Shown piece by piece: positions 7,911 to 17,111 of a stretch of DNA of 64,000 nucleotides (positions within the stretch are counted from its first letter, which is position 1; the number at the start of each line of letters is the position of its first letter). Position numbers and translations under genes: made by a program. The DNA is taken from positions 4,712,001-4,776,000 of the forward strand of contig NZ_CP086322.1 in the NCBI RefSeq assembly GCF_023277745.1, given 5' to 3'. The notes beneath the pieces were generated by a model that had not been told where the DNA came from, did no database searches, and was given only the letters and a program-made list of their open reading frames with translations. This DNA is from Streptomyces halobius. Lineage in GTDB: Bacteria > Actinomycetota > Actinomycetes > Streptomycetales > Streptomycetaceae.

Positions 7911-10469
7911 ATTCCGCCCGCCTCCCCCGGCCACCGACGGCTCCGGCCCCTTCTCCGCCCCGTCCGGATCATTCGGCGTGAGCAGCTGTTCCGTCCAGAG
8001 GATCTTGCCGTCCGTGGTGTAACGGGTGCCCCAACGGTGCGTGAACTGGGAGACCAGGAACAGCCCCCGGCCGCCCTCGTCGGTCGCGCGTGGATGGCGC
8101 AGATACGGCGAGGTGCTGCTGCCGTCGCAGACTTCGCAGGTCAGGGTATGACCCAGGATCAGGCGCAGCCGGATCGGCCCGGAACCGTACCGGATCGCGT
8201 TGGTGACCAGCTCGCTGACGACGAGTTCGGTGGTGACGACCAGGTCCGCGAGGCCCCAGTCGGTGAGCTGATCGGCCGCCATGCCGCGGGCCCGGGAGAC
8301 CACGGCCGGGTCGGTGGGCAGGTCCCATGAGGCGTAGCGGTCCTCGTCCAGGCTGCGGGTGGCGGCCAGCAGCAGCGTGACGTCGTCGAAGGGCCGCGCG
8401 GGCACCAGACTCTCGATGACGGTCTCGCACAGGGCGTCGAGCGACACATGCGGTGTTTCGAGGGCGCGGCGCAGCCGCTCCGTCCCGGTGTCGCCGGCCT
8501 CGCCCGGGACACGCCCGGTGAGCAGGCCGTCCGTGTAGAGCGCGAGGACGCTGCCTTCCGGTACCACCGATTCGACGGCCTCGAAGGGGAGGCCACCGAC
8601 GCCCAGCCGCGGCCCGATGGACAGGTCGGCGAAGTGGACCCGCCCGTCGGGGGCGACCATGGCGGGTGCGGGGTGCCCCGCGCTGGCCATGGTGCAGCAG
8701 CGGCTGAGCGGGTCGTACACCGCGTACAGGCAGCTGGAGCCGCGCACTCCGGCGTCGGCGCCCGGCAGGTGGACGGCCACGGGGGGCGCGTCGGCCGCGG
8801 ACTCGTTCCGGAGCGCGGCCGTCGCCGCCTCGTCCGATACCCGGCCGACCAGGTCGTCCAGATGACCGAGGAGTTCGTCGGGACGGAGTTCCAGCGCGGC
8901 GAGGGTCTGGACCGCGGTGCGCAGCCGCCCCATGGTGGCGACGGCGTCGATGCCATGGCCCGTCACATCGCCCACCACCAGGGCGACCCGGGCCCCGGAC
9001 AGCGCGATGACGTCGAACCAGTCGCCGCCGGCGTCGGCGAGCGCGTCGGCCGGCCGGTAGGAGGAAGCCACCCGCACCGCGTCCTGCTGGGGGACCTCGT
9101 GCGGCAGCAGACTGCGCTGGAGGGCGAGCGCCGCGCCGCGTTCGCGGGTGTAGCGGCGGGCGTTGTCGATGCAGACGGCCGCCCGCGCGACGAATTCCTC
9201 CGCGAGGCTCAGGTCGTCCGCGCTGAACGCCTCGTCATGCTGGCTGCGGAAGAACGCGGTCACCCCCATGGACATGCCGCGCGCCCGGATCGGCACCACC
9301 ATCGCGGTGTGCAGCCCGAGATCGAGGAAGTGCGCATGCCGGTCCCCGGGGATGTTGGCGGCCCACTCCGGGCTGAGCGGATCCAGCCGCTCCGTCCGCC
9401 ACGATCCGCCGCCGGCCAGGCAGCGGATGGGGGGTGACCAGGCGTGGTAGGTGGCCATGTCCCCGATGTCGACCACCGACTCCGGGACGCCCTCCCGGAG
9501 GGACTGCTGCCCGGCACGGCGCAGCAGGACCATGTCGGCGTCGCTGAGCGGCCCGGAAACCGGCTCACCGCCTCTGATCACCGAGTCCAGGAGATCGACG
9601 GCGACGAAGTCGGCGAGGTGCGGCACCGCCACGTCCGCCAGGTCCTGGGCGGTCTGCATGACGTCCAGGGTGCGGCCGATGTACTGGCTCGCCCGGTCGA
9701 GCAGGGTCAGCCGCTGCCGGTTCTGGTAGCGCTCGGTGATGTCGAGCACTGTGTAGCACACACCGATGGGCCGCCCGTTCACATCGTCGAGGCGGACGAA
9801 CGACATCGAGTGGGCGCGCTCCCGGTGCGGGTCCGACCGCGGCCGGCCGATGTGCTCGTACTCGATCAGCTGCTCACCGGTTTCCAGGACCCGCCGCATC
9901 TGCACTTCGAGGGATTCGGCGTCCAGGCCGGGCTGGATCTCTCCCAGCCGCTTGCCGATACGGTTCTGTGCGGGCCCGCCGCCGAACCGCTCCAGCGCGG
10001 CGTTCGACCAGACGAACCGGAGGTCGGTGTCCACGACGGCCATGCCGACGGGCGTCTGTGTCACCATCCGCTCCAGTACGGCGCGGCTGATCTGCCATCC
10101 CTGCAGGGGCGACGCCTCGACCGCCAGAACCAGCCAGTGCGCCCGGTCCGTGCTGTCGGTCACCGGGACCACCTGCGCCTCGATGCCGACCTGCGCGTCG
10201 TCGGCGCCCCGCGCGGAGAGCAGTCCGGTCCAGCTGCCGCGTTCCCGGCACTCCTCGGCCAGCGCGGCCACCCGCGCCGCGTCGTCCGCCGCCAGCAGTG
10301 CGGTCACGGGGAGCCCGACCACGTCCGCGCCCTTGCGGCCGAGCAGCCGCTCGGCTCCCGGGGACCAGCTCTCGACGAGCCCGTGCGCGTCGAGCAGAAA
10401 AATCGCGGCATCGGCCAGGTTGAGCCACGCCTGCTGCCCCGTCTGGCGGTTCTCCTGGAGCTTTGCCAT
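7905..10469 (-). CDS. PAS-PAS-GAF-SpoIIE phosphatase with C-terminal HATPase (RsbU/RsbW-like) domain
   Basis: The 854-residue protein combines two PAS domains (about 12-115 and 130-250, the second with VVDTDLRFVWSN), a GAF domain (about 265-440), a PP2C-type SpoIIE domain (about 455-660) and an anti-sigma-like HATPase_c domain (about 700-830). In the SpoIIE domain GGDWFDVIAL (near 483), VGDVTGHG and ALYTDGLLT (near 645) keep the metal-binding Asp residues. The ATPase part has SELVTNAIRYGSG and EGGRGLFLVSQF. Such proteins act in partner-switching networks that control alternative sigma factors, with PAS/GAF as sensors. No anti-anti-sigma gene is adjacent. A paralogue lies at 60675-63137. Confidence 0.9.
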   Translation of the reverse strand: MAKLQENRQTGQQAWLNLADAAIFLLDAHGLVESWSPGAERLLGRKGADVVGLPVTALLAADDAARVAALAEECRERGSWTGLLSARGADDAQVGIEAQVVPVTDSTDRAHWLVLAVEASPLQGWQISRAVLERMVTQTPVGMAVVDTDLRFVWSNAALERFGGGPAQNRIGKRLGEIQPGLDAESLEVQMRRVLETGEQLIEYEHIGRPRSDPHRERAHSMSFVRLDDVNGRPIGVCYTVLDITERYQNRQRLTLLDRASQYIGRTLDVMQTAQDLADVAVPHLADFVAVDLLDSVIRGGEPVSGPLSDADMVLLRRAGQQSLREGVPESVVDIGDMATYHAWSPPIRCLAGGGSWRTERLDPLSPEWAANIPGDRHAHFLDLGLHTAMVVPIRARGMSMGVTAFFRSQHDEAFSADDLSLAEEFVARAAVCIDNARRYTRERGAALALQRSLLPHEVPQQDAVRVASSYRPADALADAGGDWFDVIALSGARVALVVGDVTGHGIDAVATMGRLRTAVQTLAALELRPDELLGHLDDLVGRVSDEAATAALRNESAADAPPVAVHLPGADAGVRGSSCLYAVYDPLSRCCTMASAGHPAPAMVAPDGRVHFADLSIGPRLGVGGLPFEAVESVVPEGSVLALYTDGLLTGRVPGEAGDTGTERLRRALETPHVSLDALCETVIESLVPARPFDDVTLLLAATRSLDEDRYASWDLPTDPAVVSRARGMAADQLTDWGLADLVVTTELVVSELVTNAIRYGSGPIRLRLILGHTLTCEVCDGSSTSPYLRHPRATDEGGRGLFLVSQFTHRWGTRYTTDGKILWTEQLLTPNDPDGAEKGPEPSVAGGGGRNP

Positions 10470-10499
10470 GCCAGCGCTTCCGTCCCTGCCGCCTGCGAC

Positions 10500-10565
10500 C
10501 TCTTGTCTCTTATATCCCTATCTCTCCCAATCCATCTATAACTTTTACATTGTGTTGACAGCGGG
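10500..10565 (-). promoter_or_regulatory. AT-rich leader upstream of the SpoIIE-type gene
   Basis: About 60 bases here are strikingly AT/pyrimidine-rich compared with the rest of the window, including TATATCCC and TATAACTTTTACA on the plus strand. On the minus strand this gives TATAGA and TATAAG hexamers upstream of the phosphatase start, consistent with promoter elements; a full -35/-10 pair could not be assigned with confidence. Confidence 0.3.
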
Positions 10566-10619
10566 CGGTCCGGCACCCACGCGGCCCGGGGACGCCCGCC
10601 GTATCGGCGTTCCGGCAGG

Positions 10620-11456
10620 TCAGCGGGCGAGCCGGGTGGCCTTCAGCGAGTACATGAGGGGTATGCGGGGCCGGTCGTCCGGCACCCGGTAACAGCCGTC
10701 ATCGCCGCGCCGCAGTGAGCCGAACCGCTGGAACATCGTGAGATCGTGCTCGTGCAGGAAGTCGATGCGCAGCCCGGCTCCGGCCAGGGCGGAGACGACG
10801 TCACCGAGCGGATGCTGCCATTCGACGCTGCGGTTGTCGACCGTCGGCGCATCGAAATCCGCGTACGTACCCGGGGCTTCGTCCACCCACGCATCGCGGC
10901 TGAAGTAGTCGTGGGTGATCCGCGATCCGGTCTCGTCGTCCAGGACGTCGCACAGCGGATGGAACTCGGCAAGATAGAGGAAACCGCCGGGCGCGATGAG
11001 GGAAGCGGCGGTCTCGGCCCAGCGGACCAGGTCCGGGAGCCGGTTCAGGGCGCCGATGCCGGTGTAGACGATGTCGTACGACGAGTCCGGGACGGCCTCG
11101 GCGGCGTCATAGACGTCCGCGGCGACGAACGACGCCCGCTCCGGGCCGTAGCCGAGCTCGGCGGCCAGGTCACGGGCGGCCTCGACGGCCGGTTCGGAAA
11201 AGTCCAGGCCGACGACGTGGGCCGCACCGCGGTGGGCCCAGGAGAGCGTGTCCTGGCCGAAGTGACACTGGAGGTGGAGCAGGGTTCGGCCGGTGACATC
11301 CCCGACCTCAGCGATCTCGAAGTCACGGAGCACATCGCGGACCCGCCGGAAACGCTCCTGGTCGTAATAATCGCTCGCGGTGTGGATGACGCCCCGCTCG
11401 TCCCACCTGGCACGATTCGCCTCGCGCCAGTCGTCGGGGCCGGTGTGTCCTCGCAT
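10620..11456 (-). CDS. Class I SAM-dependent methyltransferase
   Basis: The 278-residue protein has the Rossmann-type methyltransferase core: LLHLQCHFGQDTLSWA (motif I, about 60-75), VVGLDFSEPAV (motif II acidic residue), VAADVYDA, YDIVYTGIGALNRLPDL (motif IV) and GGFLYLAEFHP (post-motif). Substrate is unknown. It is divergent from the S9 peptidase gene with a short 68-base spacer. The ATG at 11456 has only a weak RBS. Confidence 0.88.
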   Translation of the reverse strand: MRGHTGPDDWREANRARWDERGVIHTASDYYDQERFRRVRDVLRDFEIAEVGDVTGRTLLHLQCHFGQDTLSWAHRGAAHVVGLDFSEPAVEAARDLAAELGYGPERASFVAADVYDAAEAVPDSSYDIVYTGIGALNRLPDLVRWAETAASLIAPGGFLYLAEFHPLCDVLDDETGSRITHDYFSRDAWVDEAPGTYADFDAPTVDNRSVEWQHPLGDVVSALAGAGLRIDFLHEHDLTMFQRFGSLRRGDDGCYRVPDDRPRIPLMYSLKATRLAR

Positions 11457-11524
11457 ACCGCGAAGTTATCCACAGCCTGAGCACCCCGCCAACGCAATTC
11501 CGACGCCGGGCGCAGAATGGGCCC

Positions 11525-13522
11525 ATGACTCACCAGACGCCAGGCGCCGACCACGCCCCCGACCTCACCCACTCCTCCGACCTGACGGGCCCGACGGCGC
11601 CCCCGTCCTCGCCCGCCGCCCCTTCCTCCCCCGCCGGGATGCCCGACTGGGAGAAGCGGTTTCGCGCACCCCGGATCGGCCTGCCGGACTGGGCGGAGCA
11701 CGCCCCGGACCGCTCCCTGTTCGTCTCGAACGCCACCGGCACCTTCGAGCTGTACACCTGGGACCGGGCGAGCGGCAGCCAACGGCAGGCCACGGACCGG
11801 CCGCACGGCACGACGGACGGGACGCTGTCACCGGACGGCGAGTGGATCTGGTGGTTCTCGGACACCGACGGTGACGAGTTCGGTGTCTGGATGCGGCAGC
11901 CGTTCGCGGGCGGCCCGGACGAACCGGCCGCCCCGGGGCTGGACCCCTCCTACCCGGGAGGGCTGGCGATCGGCCGGGACGGCACCGCGGTCATCGGCCG
12001 CTCCACGGACGAGGAGGGCTCGACGGTCCATGTCGTACGGCCGGGAGAGTCGCCGGCCGAGATCTACCGCCACCGCGAATCGGCCGGTGTGGGCGATCTA
12101 TCCCATGACGGTTCACTGATCGCGATCGAGCACACCGAGCACGGCGACGCCATGCACTCCGCGATCCGGGTGGTGCGGGCGGACGGCGAGGCGGTCGCGG
12201 AGCTGGACGACACCAAGGGCGGCACCGAGGAGCTGGGCCTGTCGGTGATGGGCTTCGCGCCCGTGGACGGCGACGCCCGACTTCTGGTGGGCCACCAGCG
12301 CCGAGGCCGCTGGGAGCCCATGATCTGGAACCCCCTCACCGGCGAGGAAACCGCCCTGTCGATCGACCTGCCCGGCGACGTCGGCGCGGACTGGTATCCG
12401 GACGGGTCGGCGCTCCTCATCGAGCACGAGTACCAGGCACGCGGCGAGCTCTGGCGCTACGACCTGGGCATTCCGGGCGCCGGCGGAGCCACCTCCGCCG
12501 GCGCCGGTGATACGCCCGCCGGTACAACCACCGACACCTCCCTGGTGCCCGGCCACCCGCTCACCCGGGTCGACACCCCGGCAGGCACGGTCTCGGGCGC
12601 GACCGCCCGCCCGGACGGCACGGTGGAATTCCTCTGGTCGTCGGCGGCGCACCCGCCCGAGGTCCGCTCGACCAGCGGCAAGGTCGTGCTGGACCCGCCC
12701 GGAACGAAGGCCCCCGGTTCGGTCCCGGTGACGGACGCCTGGGTGGAGGGCCCCGGTGGCCGCGTCCACGCCCTGGTACAGCAGCCTCCCGGCGACGGCC
12801 CCTTCCCCACTGTCTTCGACATCCACGGCGGCCCCACCTGGCACGACAGCGACGCCTTCGCCTCGTCCCCGGCGGCCTGGGTGGACCACGGCTTCGCGGT
12901 GGTCCGCGTCAACTACCGCGGCTCGACCGGCTACGGCCGCGCCTGGACGGACGCGCTCAAGCACCGCGTCGGCCTGATCGAGCTGGAGGACATCGCCGCG
13001 GTACGCGAGTGGGCGGTCGCGTCCGGGCTGGCGGACCCGGACCGTCTGATACTCGCGGGCGGCTCGTGGGGCGGCTATCTGACCCTGCTGGGGCTCGGCA
13101 CCCAGCCGGACGCATGGGCGGCGGGCCTGGCGGCGGTCCCGGTGGCGGACTACGTCACGGCGTACAACGACGAGATGGAAGCCCTCAAGGCCATGGACCG
13201 GACCCTGCTCGGCGGCACGCCGGAAGAGGTCCCGGAACGCTTCGAGGCGTCCTCCCCTCTGACCTACGTCGACTCCGTACGGGCCCCGGTCTATATCTCC
13301 GCCGGCGTCAACGACCCACGCTGCCCGATCCGGCAGGTGGAGAACTACGTCCAGCGCCTGGAACGCCGCGGCCACCCGCACGAGGTCTACCGCTACGACG
13401 CCGGCCACGGCTCCCTGGTTGTAGAGGAACGCATCAAGCAGCTCCGCCTGGAACTGGACTTCGCTCGACGGCATGTGGCGGGGGTTCGGGGTGATGAGGC
13501 TGAGGGGGTGACTCCGCGCTGA
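11525..13522 (+). CDS. S9 family serine peptidase (prolyl oligopeptidase/acylaminoacyl peptidase type)
   Basis: The 665-residue protein has an N-terminal beta-propeller-like part (about 40-400, WxxxDGDEFG-type repeats) and a C-terminal alpha/beta hydrolase domain. The nucleophile elbow GGSWGGYL places the catalytic Ser near 513; the Asp lies in GVNDPRCPI (near 597) and the His in DAGHGSLV (near 629). The upstream HGGPTWHDSD and VNYRGSTGYGRAW segments are typical of S9. It is probably a cytoplasmic oligopeptidase, as no signal peptide is seen. The last codons overlap the start of a 19-base tandem repeat array. Confidence 0.93.
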   Translation: MTHQTPGADHAPDLTHSSDLTGPTAPPSSPAAPSSPAGMPDWEKRFRAPRIGLPDWAEHAPDRSLFVSNATGTFELYTWDRASGSQRQATDRPHGTTDGTLSPDGEWIWWFSDTDGDEFGVWMRQPFAGGPDEPAAPGLDPSYPGGLAIGRDGTAVIGRSTDEEGSTVHVVRPGESPAEIYRHRESAGVGDLSHDGSLIAIEHTEHGDAMHSAIRVVRADGEAVAELDDTKGGTEELGLSVMGFAPVDGDARLLVGHQRRGRWEPMIWNPLTGEETALSIDLPGDVGADWYPDGSALLIEHEYQARGELWRYDLGIPGAGGATSAGAGDTPAGTTTDTSLVPGHPLTRVDTPAGTVSGATARPDGTVEFLWSSAAHPPEVRSTSGKVVLDPPGTKAPGSVPVTDAWVEGPGGRVHALVQQPPGDGPFPTVFDIHGGPTWHDSDAFASSPAAWVDHGFAVVRVNYRGSTGYGRAWTDALKHRVGLIELEDIAAVREWAVASGLADPDRLILAGGSWGGYLTLLGLGTQPDAWAAGLAAVPVADYVTAYNDEMEALKAMDRTLLGGTPEEVPERFEASSPLTYVDSVRAPVYISAGVNDPRCPIRQVENYVQRLERRGHPHEVYRYDAGHGSLVVEERIKQLRLELDFARRHVAGVRGDEAEGVTPR

Positions 13523-13672
13523 GGGTGACTCCGGTGACTCCGTGCTGAGGGGGTGGTTCCGTGCTGAGCGTGTGAGTCCGCGCTGAGCCGGTGGCTGCAC
13601 GCTGAGCGCGTGGACGCTCAGCGCGTGACTCCGCACTGAGCACGTGTCTCCACGCTGAGCACGTGTCTCGGT
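13508..13672. repeat. Tandem array of about 19-base TCCxCGCTGAGCACGTG-type units
   Basis: About eight imperfect copies of a roughly 19-base unit (TGNCTCCRCGCTGAGCACG) run head to tail from the peptidase stop codon to 13672. Some copies contain an inverted GCTCAGC/GCTGAGC pair. No gene occupies the 309-base gap 13523-13831. Confidence 0.75.
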
Positions 13673-13831
13673 AGGAGGTGGGGGGGCGGGCGGAGGGGGT
13701 GGGGCGGGGGGAGGGGAGGGGCCCCGGGGCCGTGACTGGCCGGAGCAGAGCGACGACCCCCGCCGAGGTGCGCCCACTCCCCGCCCCGAGGTGCGCCCCT
13801 CCCCGCCCGCCCCTGGCCCCCGCCCCGAGAC

Positions 13832-14638
13832 CTAGCGGGCAGCTACCCCCTCACTCAGAATCCCCAGCGCCGCGTCCTTCGCCGCTTCGGACTCGCGGCG
13901 GAAGAGGCGGAACCACATGAAGACCACGAAGCCCGCGAAGACGAACCACTCGCCGGTGTAGCCGAGGTTCTGGAATGCCTTCAGGTCCAGCCCGCTGCCC
14001 TCAGCGGCGGCCGGCGGGACGGGGCGCAGCGGGTCCTGGGTGTCGGTGAGCGTGATCCATGCGTCGTAGACCTCGTACGGCACGATGTTGACCAGCGACG
14101 CCGCGCTGATCATGCCGAGCTGCCCCTTCGGCAACCCGCCGCCGGCCTGCACTCCGTCGGTGCCCTGGTTCTCGGATGCCTGCAGCGCTCCGCTGACGGT
14201 GACCTCGCCCTTGGGCGGCGAGGGCACCTTCGCCACGTCCGCCTTCTTGTTCGCGTCGCCGGGCAGCCAGCCCCGTACGACCGGGAGGGCCTTACCGCCG
14301 TCCGTACGCAGCAGGGTCAGGACGTAGAAGCCCTGGCTCTTGCCCCGTTTGTCGTCCAAGGTGCGGCCGGGTACGAGCAGTTGGTGCCCGGTGTCGTAGT
14401 GCCCGCGGGCGCTGGCCTGGCGGCCGGAAGTGATCTTGTCGACGGGTAGCAGGCTGTCCAGGGGGCGGGCGGCCGCGGCCTTGGCGCGGGCGGAGCGGTC
14501 CTCCTGCTGCTGGTGGCTGTCGACGCGGTCCTCGAAGCGGCTCAGTTGCCAGCTGCCCATGAAAACGCAGAAGGGGATCGCCAGTATGGCGAAGACGTTG
14601 ATTCCCCACCACCGCGGGGTCAGCAGGAACCGGTACAC
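13832..14638 (-). CDS. SURF1 family cytochrome oxidase assembly protein
   Basis: A 268-residue protein starting with YRFLLTPRWWGINVFAIL and the N-terminal transmembrane helix ending in GSWQLSRFEDR, the SURF1 signature. A periplasmic-side domain follows (VVRGWLPGD is the conserved GWVP-like segment), then a second helix WFVFAGFVVFMWFRLFRR near the C-terminus. SURF1 proteins assist haem a / subunit I assembly of cytochrome c oxidase. The GTG at 14636-14638 is chosen because homologues begin at this point. The frame is open 101 codons further upstream, but that stretch is low-complexity and starts without support. Confidence 0.88.
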   Translation of the reverse strand: MYRFLLTPRWWGINVFAILAIPFCVFMGSWQLSRFEDRVDSHQQQEDRSARAKAAAARPLDSLLPVDKITSGRQASARGHYDTGHQLLVPGRTLDDKRGKSQGFYVLTLLRTDGGKALPVVRGWLPGDANKKADVAKVPSPPKGEVTVSGALQASENQGTDGVQAGGGLPKGQLGMISAASLVNIVPYEVYDAWITLTDTQDPLRPVPPAAAEGSGLDLKAFQNLGYTGEWFVFAGFVVFMWFRLFRRESEAAKDAALGILSEGVAAR

Positions 14639-15006
14639 CCCATCAACGGTACGGGGCACGTACGGGCGGGCCGCATCGGCCCCTCCACGGCACCGACCAG
14701 CGGCGCCCGGCGACGGGACAACGGCTGACCGGGACGGCAGCCGCGCGGGGACGGCAGCCGCGCGGGACAGCATCCGGGCGGCTACGCCATGTCCCGGCCC
14801 CGCAACGTCCGGCAAACGGGCCACGAGGCCCTGCCCGTCACCGCCGCATCCATTGCCGTCCACCGCGCGGGCTCCACCCACGCCATCAGCCCCACCCGCG
14901 ACAGCCACCCCGTCCGCCCCGGAGGACGTCGGCCCCATCAACCCCCATCAGCCCGTCCGCCGCATCCAGCGCTCCGGGTCAGAGCTGAGCCTGGCGGGCC
15001 AGCCGT
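14639..15006. other. Intergenic region with a 17-base direct repeat
   Basis: About 370 bases between the SURF1 and sigma-associated genes. An exact 17-base unit GGGACGGCAGCCGCGCG occurs twice in tandem at 14731-14764. No gene was recognised. Confidence 0.5.
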
Positions 15007-16614
15007 TTATGGGGCCGCCAGCGCCTCCGTGCGGTACACCGTGCCCGCACACGCGTCCGGGATCTTGGTGTCGGCCGCGGCGGGCTCACCGGCCTCCGGC
15101 GTATGGGTGAGGACGATGCCGCTGGACGTCGAGCCGCCGTCGGCGGCACCGTCGTCGCCGCCCGCCTGGCCGCCGTCGCCCGCCGCCGTGGACCCGCTGT
15201 CCGGGGAGTTTCCCGGCGACCGCGACGGTTCGGGGGGCGCCGTGGTCCCCGGGGTGGCGCATCCGGTGGTGCCGCCACCGTCCTCCGGGATCCAGGCGAA
15301 TTTGACCTCGTACGCCTCGCCCGGTTTGAGAACCAGCTCGTCAGGGACGTGGGCCGGGTCGGGCAGACCGGTGGCGTCGTCGCCCGACGTGTGGTCGACG
15401 ACATGGACGCGGTCCGGGTTGGTGCTGCCCTGCGCGACCAGGCCGACGGTGCCGCCGCCCTCGACCGAGCAGGCCGTGGTCGAGGTGTTGACCATGCGGA
15501 ACGCGCCGTAGACGCGGCCCTCGGAGTCCGCCGGACGGACCGAGGCGGTGCCCTGGCCGAGCTGCTCTCGTCCGCAGACCGGCGAGGAGACCTCCATGGT
15601 GGCGTCCGGAGCCGGGGTGCCGGCACCCGGGGCCCGGCTCGGGCCGCTCCTCTCCGTCTTCTTGCCGTTGCCCGCGGGCCGGTCCGAGCCCGGCTGCCGG
15701 CCGCCCTCGCCGGACAGCTGCGGATCGGCGTGCTCGGTGCCCTCACCGTGCTCGCCGCCGACGCCGCCCTGGGCGCGGTGGCTGCTCGCGGCATTGGCGG
15801 GCCGGTCCTCGGACCGGTCGTTGAGGTTGACCACATGGACCATGGCCGGGATCGACGTACCGCCGAGCAGCAGCGCGGCGGCCGCGCCCACGATGACGTG
15901 CCGACGGCGCTGACGCCGGGCCGGCACCGCGCGGCGCAGCTGTTCCAGGGCGTCCGGCGCGGGTTCGAGGTCGGCGACGCGGGAGTGCAGCAGCCGCCTC
16001 AGCTCGTCCTCGCCACCGAATCCACCACCGGCACCACCGCCGAGGCCCAAGCCGTCGTCGGGGTCTGAACCTCCGCCAGGGCCACGACCATCGGAGCCGG
16101 CACCACCGCCTGAGTCGGCACCACCGCCGGAGCCGACACGACCGCCCGAGCCAGCACCACCACCGGTTCCGTCCCCGTCGCCGTCACGGGCCCCCTGGCC
16201 AGCATCGACTCCCCGCCCGGCGCCGGTCTCCTGCCCGTCGTCGCTCCCCTCCCCACGGCTGCCTACGCCCCCGGTGCCGTCCTCAGCCCCGCGCCCAGCA
16301 TCACCAACATCACGACCATCGGCATCTCGACCATCAGCACCACCGGCGTCACCACCAGTGGCACCAGCACCACCGGCGTCACCACCAGCGGCATCAGTAT
16401 CGCTGCCGCCAAGGCCACCAGCGACGTCGCCCTCGGCACCACCGCCGAGGCCCAGGCCGTCGACCCCAGCAGGCCCCTCCGACCCGCACAAGCCCGACGG
16501 CCCCACAGAACCCTCCGACTGCCCGAACGAGCCCCCCGACCCCACACGGCCACCGGACCGAACCGGCCCGTCCAAGCCCCCCGGCCCGAACGCGCCGAAC
16601 CTCTCGCCGCTCAT
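15007..16614 (-). CDS. Sigma-factor-linked membrane protein with Gly/Asp-rich N-terminus
   Basis: A 535-residue protein of unknown function. Residues 1-205 are almost entirely Gly/Ala/Asp/Ser/Arg low complexity. A helical segment follows (EDELRRLLHSRVADLEPAPD, about 206-225), then a basic stop-transfer patch RRQRRRH, one membrane helix VIVGAAAALLLGGTSIPAMV (about 238-260), and an extracytoplasmic Gly/Ser/Pro-rich C-terminal domain with four Cys. Its ATG overlaps the sigma stop codon by four bases, so the two are co-translated. This layout fits a membrane-anchored partner or anti-sigma-like regulator, but no zinc-finger anti-sigma motif is visible, so the role is inferred from context only. 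Confidence 0.75.
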   Translation of the reverse strand: MSGERFGAFGPGGLDGPVRSGGRVGSGGSFGQSEGSVGPSGLCGSEGPAGVDGLGLGGGAEGDVAGGLGGSDTDAAGGDAGGAGATGGDAGGADGRDADGRDVGDAGRGAEDGTGGVGSRGEGSDDGQETGAGRGVDAGQGARDGDGDGTGGGAGSGGRVGSGGGADSGGGAGSDGRGPGGGSDPDDGLGLGGGAGGGFGGEDELRRLLHSRVADLEPAPDALEQLRRAVPARRQRRRHVIVGAAAALLLGGTSIPAMVHVVNLNDRSEDRPANAASSHRAQGGVGGEHGEGTEHADPQLSGEGGRQPGSDRPAGNGKKTERSGPSRAPGAGTPAPDATMEVSSPVCGREQLGQGTASVRPADSEGRVYGAFRMVNTSTTACSVEGGGTVGLVAQGSTNPDRVHVVDHTSGDDATGLPDPAHVPDELVLKPGEAYEVKFAWIPEDGGGTTGCATPGTTAPPEPSRSPGNSPDSGSTAAGDGGQAGGDDGAADGGSTSSGIVLTHTPEAGEPAAADTKIPDACAGTVYRTEALAAP

Positions 16615-17111
16615 ACCGGAGCCTCCATCGCGACGCGCAGCGCCGCTATGCCCCGCGACCCGTACGCCTTGACGGAGCCGAGCGATATCCCCAGCGTCTC
16701 GGCGACCTGCGCCTCCGTCATATCGGCGAAATAGCGCAGCACCAGCACCTCGCGCTGCCGCCGCTGCAGCCCGCGCATCGCCTGGATCAGCTGGTCACGC
16801 TCCAGCAGGTCGTACGCGCCCTCCTCGGCGCTCGCCATGTCGGGCATCGGCTTGGTGAGCAGCTTCAGCCCGAGGATGCGGCGGCGCAGCGCGGAGCGCG
16901 AGAGGTTGACGACGGTCTGCCGCAGGTAGGCGAGGGTCTTTTCGGGGTCGCGCACCCGCCCGCGCGCGGAGTGCACACGGATGAAGGCTTCCTGGACGAC
17001 GTCCTCGCACGAGGCGGTGTCGTCGAGGAGCAGCGCGGCGAGGCCGAGCAGTGAGCGGTAGTGCGCGCGGTAGGTTTCGGTCAGGTGGTCGACTGTGGTG
17101 CCCGCTGCCAT
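16611..17111 (-). CDS. ECF RNA polymerase sigma factor (SigE family)
   Basis: The 166-residue protein shows sigma region 2 (YRAHYRSLLGLAALLLDDTASCEDVVQEAFIRVH, about 13-46, here in two halves around DDTASCEDVVQEAF) and region 4 (LQRRQREVLVLRYFADMTEAQVAETLGISLGSVKAY, about 115-150, with the helix-turn-helix MTEAQVAETLGISLGSVK). The DVVQEAF and GSVKAYGSRG motifs are those of the actinobacterial SigE-type ECF family. I chose the ATG at 17109-17111; the frame is open upstream but the added residues do not match the family. It overlaps the next gene by ATGA and probably pairs with that membrane protein. Confidence 0.9.
   Translation of the reverse strand: MAAGTTVDHLTETYRAHYRSLLGLAALLLDDTASCEDVVQEAFIRVHSARGRVRDPEKTLAYLRQTVVNLSRSALRRRILGLKLLTKPMPDMASAEEGAYDLLERDQLIQAMRGLQRRQREVLVLRYFADMTEAQVAETLGISLGSVKAYGSRGIAALRVAMEAPV

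Noticed and set aside
14639..14941. N-terminal extension of SURF1 by 101 codons
   Set aside because: The extension is low-complexity and unlike SURF1 homologues, which start at YRFLLTPRWWG.
16050..16550. Candidate tandem-repeat or CRISPR-like array with CACCACCGxC units
   Set aside because: Repeats are irregular triplet-based low complexity that encodes the Gly/Asp-rich N-terminus on the minus strand; no constant-length spacers.
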